Source: Shimwellia blattae DSM 4481 = NBRC 105725
Lineage (GTDB): Bacteria; Pseudomonadota; Gammaproteobacteria; Enterobacterales; Enterobacteriaceae
NCBI RefSeq assembly: GCF_000262305.1
Contig: NC_017910.1
Location: 62,001-126,000 of the forward strand
DNA: 64,000 nt
Direction of reading: 5' to 3'
Position numbers and translations under genes: made by a program. A model generated the notes under the pieces. It was not told the origin of the DNA and did not search any database. It saw only the letters and a list, made by a program, of their open reading frames with translations. Positions 60,354 through 64,000 of this stretch are shown piece after piece (the stretch's first letter is position 1; each line of letters starts with the position of its first letter).

Positions 60354-61241
60354 ATGATATCGACTCCCATTCGACGATTTGGGGCCGCGATACTCATGTT
60401 GCTGACCTTGAGTTTTTCTTCTCAGGTTCTGGCCCAGAAGCACGAAAGTAAAGCAACGAGTCACAAAGCCCATACAACGCACGCGAAAGCGAAAAAGACC
60501 ACGACCACAGCGAAAAAACGACACACAGCGCTGAAGGCCAGCCCAAAAGGCAAAGTACTGGCAAGTAGTAAACAAGAGTATTCTCGCAATAGTGTAAGTA
60601 GCAGTACGTTCCCTGACTTGCGAAAATACCCTTCCGGGACACCAAGGAAGAAGGCGTTTCTCCGGACGATTATGCCGTATATCAATCGCCAGAATGCAGC
60701 GATTACTGCGGATCGAAACTGGCTGATTTCGAAGCAATACGATGCCCGCTGGTCACCATCTGAAACGGCGCGTCTTAAAGACCTGTCGCGTAAGTATAAA
60801 GTGGCCTGGAACGGCAACACTAAACGCGTGCCGTGGAATGCACTGCTGGATCGGGTAGATATTATTCCGACCAATATGGTTGCTACCATGGCGGCGGCTG
60901 AAAGCGGCTGGGGGACCTCCAGACTGGCGCGCAGCAATAACAACCTGTTCGGTATGAAGTGCGTGAAAGGGCACTGTACCGGGGCTGCGGGCAAGGTGAA
61001 GGGCTATTCGCACTTTGAGTCGGTCAATGAATCTGTGGCGGCGTATGTGGCTAACCTGAATACGCATAATGCGTATAAATCATTCCGTAAAGAGCGCGCG
61101 AAATTGCGCCGTGCGGATCAGGAAGTGACCGCCAGCAATATGATCCACAAGCTCAAAGGGTATTCCACCCGCGGGCAGAGCTACAATAACTATCTGTTTG
61201 CCATGTACCAGAGCAACCAGAACCTGATGGCCGCCTATTAA
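60354..61241 (+). CDS. bax: Bax-family glucosaminidase-domain protein
   Basis: Exported protein of 295 residues (E. coli Bax 274) with an N-terminal signal peptide ending VLA before Q. A basic, low-complexity stretch of alternating Lys, Ala, Thr and His follows (about 26-70). The C-terminal domain is an N-acetylglucosaminidase of the FlgJ type with MAAAESGWGTSRLARSNNN, where the glutamate is the likely catalytic residue, and SYNNYLFAMYQSNQNLM. It probably acts on peptidoglycan. The ATG at 60354 has AGGAG upstream. The extra length over E. coli lies in the basic linker. Confidence 0.92.
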   Translation: MISTPIRRFGAAILMLLTLSFSSQVLAQKHESKATSHKAHTTHAKAKKTTTTAKKRHTALKASPKGKVLASSKQEYSRNSVSSSTFPDLRKYPSGTPRKKAFLRTIMPYINRQNAAITADRNWLISKQYDARWSPSETARLKDLSRKYKVAWNGNTKRVPWNALLDRVDIIPTNMVATMAAAESGWGTSRLARSNNNLFGMKCVKGHCTGAAGKVKGYSHFESVNESVAAYVANLNTHNAYKSFRKERAKLRRADQEVTASNMIHKLKGYSTRGQSYNNYLFAMYQSNQNLMAAY

Positions 61242-61253
61242 TCCCGGCCGGAT

Positions 61254-61284
61254 AAAAACGCCTTCTTCGTAAGGCGTTTTTTTA
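61254..61284 (+). terminator. bidirectional terminator between bax and xylR
   Basis: AAAAACGCCTT and AAGGCGTTTTT pair around a 6-nt loop with T-runs on both strands. Confidence 0.9.
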
Positions 61285-61291
61285 TTGTGCT

Positions 61292-62470
61292 TTATTCGTT
61301 GATTTCGCTGTTTTTCCCCCGGTGCTCCCCGGGGGTTATTCCGTAGGCTTTCTTGAAGACTGAATAAAAATACTGCAACGACGGGTAGCCGCACATCTGT
61401 GATATTTCACTGAGTGATAATGACGTGCTGGAAATTAAACTTCTGGCCCGCTCCAGCTTCTCATTGTGAATAATCGCGTGGATAGTCTCGCCCACCTCTT
61501 CTTTAAAACGCTTCTCCAGATTCGAGCGGGAAATCCCTACCGCGTCCAGCACCTGCTCCACTTTAATGCCCTTGCAGGCGTGGTTGCGGATATAGTGCAT
61601 CGCCTGGATAACCGCCGGATCGCACAGCGAGCGGTAATCGGTGGAGCGGCGTTCAATCACCCGGGCGGGCGGCACCAGGATGCGCTGTAGCGGTAGCTGT
61701 TCGTTGTTCAGCAGGCGGTGCAGTAACTTGGCGGCCTGGTAGCCCATCTGCCGCGTGCCCTGGGCCACAGACGAAAGCGCCACCCGGGAGAGGTAGCGGA
61801 TCATCTCTTCGTTGTCGATGCCAATGACCGGGAGCTTCTCCGGCACCGGCAGGTGCAGGTTGTCGCACACCTGCAGCAGGTGCCTGGCCCGGGCGTCGGT
61901 AACGGCGATAATCCCGGTCTGGGGGGGCAGGGTCTGTATCCAGTCTGCCAGCCGGTTCTGAGCGTGCTGCCAGTTGTCTGGCGTGGTTTCCAGCCCCTGA
62001 TAGACTGCCCCGGGGTAGGCTTCGCTGGCGACTATCTGGCGAAAGGCGTGTTCCCGCTCGGCGGCCCAGCGCTTACCGCTGGAGGCAGGCAGCCCGTAGA
62101 AGGCGAAGCGGTTAATGCCTTTTTCTTTAAGGTGCAGAAAGGCGCTGTTGACCAGCTGGTGATTGTCGGTGGCGATGTAGTGCACCGGGGGGTAGTCTTC
62201 CGGGCGGTGATAGGAGCCACCCACGCCAACGATGGGCACGCCGGTGGCCCGGAGTAAGGACTCTATCTCTTTGTCGTCAAAATCCGCAATCACGCCATCG
62301 CCCAGCCACTCGCCGATGGTGTCGAGCCGGGTGCGGAAATCCTCCTCCATAAAGATGTCCCACCCCAGTTGTGACGCCTGGAGATACTCGCCAACCCCTT
62401 CAATCACCTGGCGATCGTAGGCTTTGTTGGCGTTAAACAGCAGTGTGATGCGATGACGTTTTTCGTGCAT
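61292..62470 (-). CDS. xylR: xylose operon activator XylR
   Basis: D-xylose-responsive AraC-family activator of 392 residues, as in E. coli. Residues 1-280 are a periplasmic-binding-protein-like sensor (RHRITLLFNANKAYDRQVIE, IIAVTDARARHLLQVCDNLH), and residues 285-392 the AraC helix-turn-helix pair (IKVEQVLDAVGISRSNLEKR, LSEISQMCGYPSLQYFYSVF). The ATG at 62470 is chosen; the upstream 18-residue frame is not conserved. It lies 95 bp downstream of xylE in the same direction. Confidence 0.96.
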   Translation of the reverse strand: MHEKRHRITLLFNANKAYDRQVIEGVGEYLQASQLGWDIFMEEDFRTRLDTIGEWLGDGVIADFDDKEIESLLRATGVPIVGVGGSYHRPEDYPPVHYIATDNHQLVNSAFLHLKEKGINRFAFYGLPASSGKRWAAEREHAFRQIVASEAYPGAVYQGLETTPDNWQHAQNRLADWIQTLPPQTGIIAVTDARARHLLQVCDNLHLPVPEKLPVIGIDNEEMIRYLSRVALSSVAQGTRQMGYQAAKLLHRLLNNEQLPLQRILVPPARVIERRSTDYRSLCDPAVIQAMHYIRNHACKGIKVEQVLDAVGISRSNLEKRFKEEVGETIHAIIHNEKLERARSLISSTSLSLSEISQMCGYPSLQYFYSVFKKAYGITPGEHRGKNSEINE

Positions 62471-62510
62471 GCCGGATCTCATCCTGTATATGGTTTTTAT
62501 GAACCAGATA

Positions 62511-62550
62511 GCAAAAGGCCACAATCGTTATCGTACCGATCGTGGCCAGG
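62511..62550 (-). terminator. xylE terminator
   Basis: GGCCAC (62517-62522) and GTGGCC (62542-62547) pair, extended by ATCG/CGAT with one mismatch, and are followed on the minus strand by TTTT. Confidence 0.7.
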
Positions 62551-62565
62551 CCTGAGAAGAACAGA

Positions 62566-64000
62566 TCAGCCGCGGGAGATTTGCGCTTCACGCGCCTGCG
62601 GGGTGTTTTCTGACCATAAAGATTCCAGCTCTTCCAGGGTCTTGCCTTTGGTTTCCGGGACAAACTTCCACATAAACAGCGCAGCCAGCACGCCCATACA
62701 GCCGTAGATCCAGTAAGAGAATCCGTTGTTAAAGTGGGAGACCAGCCAGGAGTTTTTGTCCATCATCGGGAAGGTCCAGGAGACAAAGTAGTTTGCCAGC
62801 CACTGGGCCGCCACCGCAATGGCCAGCGCCTTGCCACGGATCGCATTCGGGAAAATTTCTGCCAGCAGCACCCAGCATACGGGCCCCCAGGACATGGCAA
62901 ACGCCGCCACGTAGAACAGCATCGCCAGCAGGGCGATAACACCGGACCACTGGGCGTAGAACGCCGTCCCGAGGACGAACATCCCCAGCGCCATTCCCAC
63001 CGCGCCAATAATCTGCAGCGGCTTACGGCCAAATTTATCCACCGTCATGATAGCCAGCACGGTAAAGCTCAGGTTGATCACCCCGACAATAATGGTCTGC
63101 AACAGGGCAAGGTCGGTACTGGCACCCAGGGTTTTAAACACTTCCGGGGCGTAGTACAGCACCACGTTTATCCCGACAAACTGCTGGAACACGGAGAGCA
63201 TCACACCGATAACAATCACCCCGAGGCCGAACATCATCAGGCGCCCGCCGGTCTGCTTACCGTGCTCAATAGAGTGGGCAATATCCCGGGCGGCCACAGT
63301 GGCCTGGGTTTTGCCCATGATTTTTTCCAGCACCCCTTCAGCCAGCTGATGGCGGCCTTTAGCGATAAGCCAGCGCGGGCTTTCCGGCACGGTAAATAAC
63401 AGGCCAAAGAATAACAGCGCCGGGATCGCTTCTGAGGCGAACATATAGCGCCAGCCAATGCTGTGCAGCCAGGAGGCATCGCCCGAGCGGGCAATAAAAT
63501 AGTTAACGCAATACACCAGTAACTGGCCAAAAATAATGGCGAACTGGTTACAGGAGACCAGCTTACCGCGAATATTAGCCGGGGCGACTTCTGCGATATA
63601 CATCGGCGAAAGCATTGACGCCAGCCCCACCCCGATACCGCCAATAATCCGGTAAATAACAAATTCAGGAATATAGCCAGATAAATAATAAGGGATCCCT
63701 TCGCTACTATCAGCAATGCTTCTGAGACCCAGCTCCGGCCAGGCGGAACCGACCGCGGAAATAAAAAACAGCAGTGCGGCAATTTTTAATGCATTACGGC
63801 GGCCGAAATAATTACTGCACACGCCACCCAGTGCCCCACCGATAATACAGCCAATCAGGGCGCTGGCGACACAGAAGCCCAGCAGCGAGTTGGCTGCCGC
63901 CTCCCCGAGCCCCCGGGGCTCCACAAACACTTTACTGATCGATTCAACCGCACCGGAAATCACGGCGGTATCATAACCAAACAGCAGCCCGCCCAGCGCG
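62566..64000 (-). CDS. xylE: D-xylose:H+ symporter XylE, N-terminus missing
   Basis: Major-facilitator sugar porter importing D-xylose with a proton. About 478 residues are visible, and the frame stays open to the right edge, where LGGLLFGYDTAVISG is the start of membrane span 1; roughly the first 20 residues lie outside. Sugar-porter signatures are RIIGGIGVGLASMLSPMYIA, VPESPRWL, the QQFVGINVVLYYAPEVF xylose-binding helix, DKFGRKPLQ and VPETKGKTLEEL. In E. coli K-12 xylE is far from xylR; here it precedes it directly. Confidence 0.96.
   Translation of the reverse strand, partial: ALGGLLFGYDTAVISGAVESISKVFVEPRGLGEAAANSLLGFCVASALIGCIIGGALGGVCSNYFGRRNALKIAALLFFISAVGSAWPELGLRSIADSSEGIPYYLSGYIPEFVIYRIIGGIGVGLASMLSPMYIAEVAPANIRGKLVSCNQFAIIFGQLLVYCVNYFIARSGDASWLHSIGWRYMFASEAIPALLFFGLLFTVPESPRWLIAKGRHQLAEGVLEKIMGKTQATVAARDIAHSIEHGKQTGGRLMMFGLGVIVIGVMLSVFQQFVGINVVLYYAPEVFKTLGASTDLALLQTIIVGVINLSFTVLAIMTVDKFGRKPLQIIGAVGMALGMFVLGTAFYAQWSGVIALLAMLFYVAAFAMSWGPVCWVLLAEIFPNAIRGKALAIAVAAQWLANYFVSWTFPMMDKNSWLVSHFNNGFSYWIYGCMGVLAALFMWKFVPETKGKTLEELESLWSENTPQAREAQISRG

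Noticed and set aside
1..64000. CRISPR arrays, insertion sequences, prophage genes or rRNA operons
   Set aside because: No spaced direct-repeat array, transposase, phage structural gene or rRNA sequence was seen anywhere in the window.

Overview
The window is chromosomal DNA from a member of the Enterobacterales, close to but rearranged relative to Escherichia coli. Most proteins are recognisable as enterobacterial orthologues: formate dehydrogenase-O, the rhamnose operon, SodA, SelA/SelB, the complete formate hydrogenlyase locus, AvtA, Bax, XylR and XylE. The gene order differs from E. coli K-12, which suits a relatively distant genus such as Shimwellia (Escherichia) blattae; that naming is inference.

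Layout. 1-5.3 kb: the start of a lipoprotein gene, a periplasmic alkyl sulfatase (yjcS), D-serine dehydratase (dsdA), a RhuM-family gene and the selenocysteine tRNA selC. 5.4-9.3 kb: an NO-detoxification block with a YeaR-like gene, norW and norV. Two sigma54-type promoters here each carry three NorR-type sites in nearly the same geometry, but no norR gene is adjacent. A 0.6-kb structured intergenic stretch follows. 9.3-15.9 kb: fdhE-fdoI-fdoH-fdoG, with an in-frame UGA selenocysteine codon, and divergent fdhD. 16-19 kb: a DUF1471 periplasmic protein, an AzlCD exporter with a divergent XRE-cupin regulator, and a HigBA toxin-antitoxin pair. 19-28.6 kb: L-rhamnose catabolism (rhaBAD, a lactaldehyde reductase, rhaM, rhaS, rhaR, rhaT) with kdgT embedded. 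28.7-34.2 kb: sodA, then an AT-rich islet with a cysteine-rich LuxR-type regulator, an autotransporter and a 31-residue membrane protein. 34.3-41.2 kb: yiiM, yibL, yibF, selA-selB and aldB. 41.2-58.5 kb: the formate hydrogenlyase locus (fhlA, hypABCDE, hycABCDEFGHI, hydN, hypF). 58.6-64 kb: avtA, bax, xylR and a partial xylE.

How it works together. selC, selA and selB supply selenocysteine for FdoG, whose UGA codon lies in the window, and for the formate dehydrogenase-H expected elsewhere to feed formate hydrogenlyase. FhlA and sigma54 probably drive the hyc, hyp and hydN promoters. HypA-F and HycI mature the HycE NiFe site. The rha genes take L-rhamnose to dihydroxyacetone phosphate and lactaldehyde, which the in-operon dehydrogenase can reduce to propanediol. 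The clearest less-ordinary signals are the duplicated NorR/sigma54 control of the yeaR-like gene, the LuxR-autotransporter islet, the unassigned structured RNA-like region near 9.0 kb, the rhuM gene beside selC, and the small membrane protein missed by ordinary gene length cut-offs.
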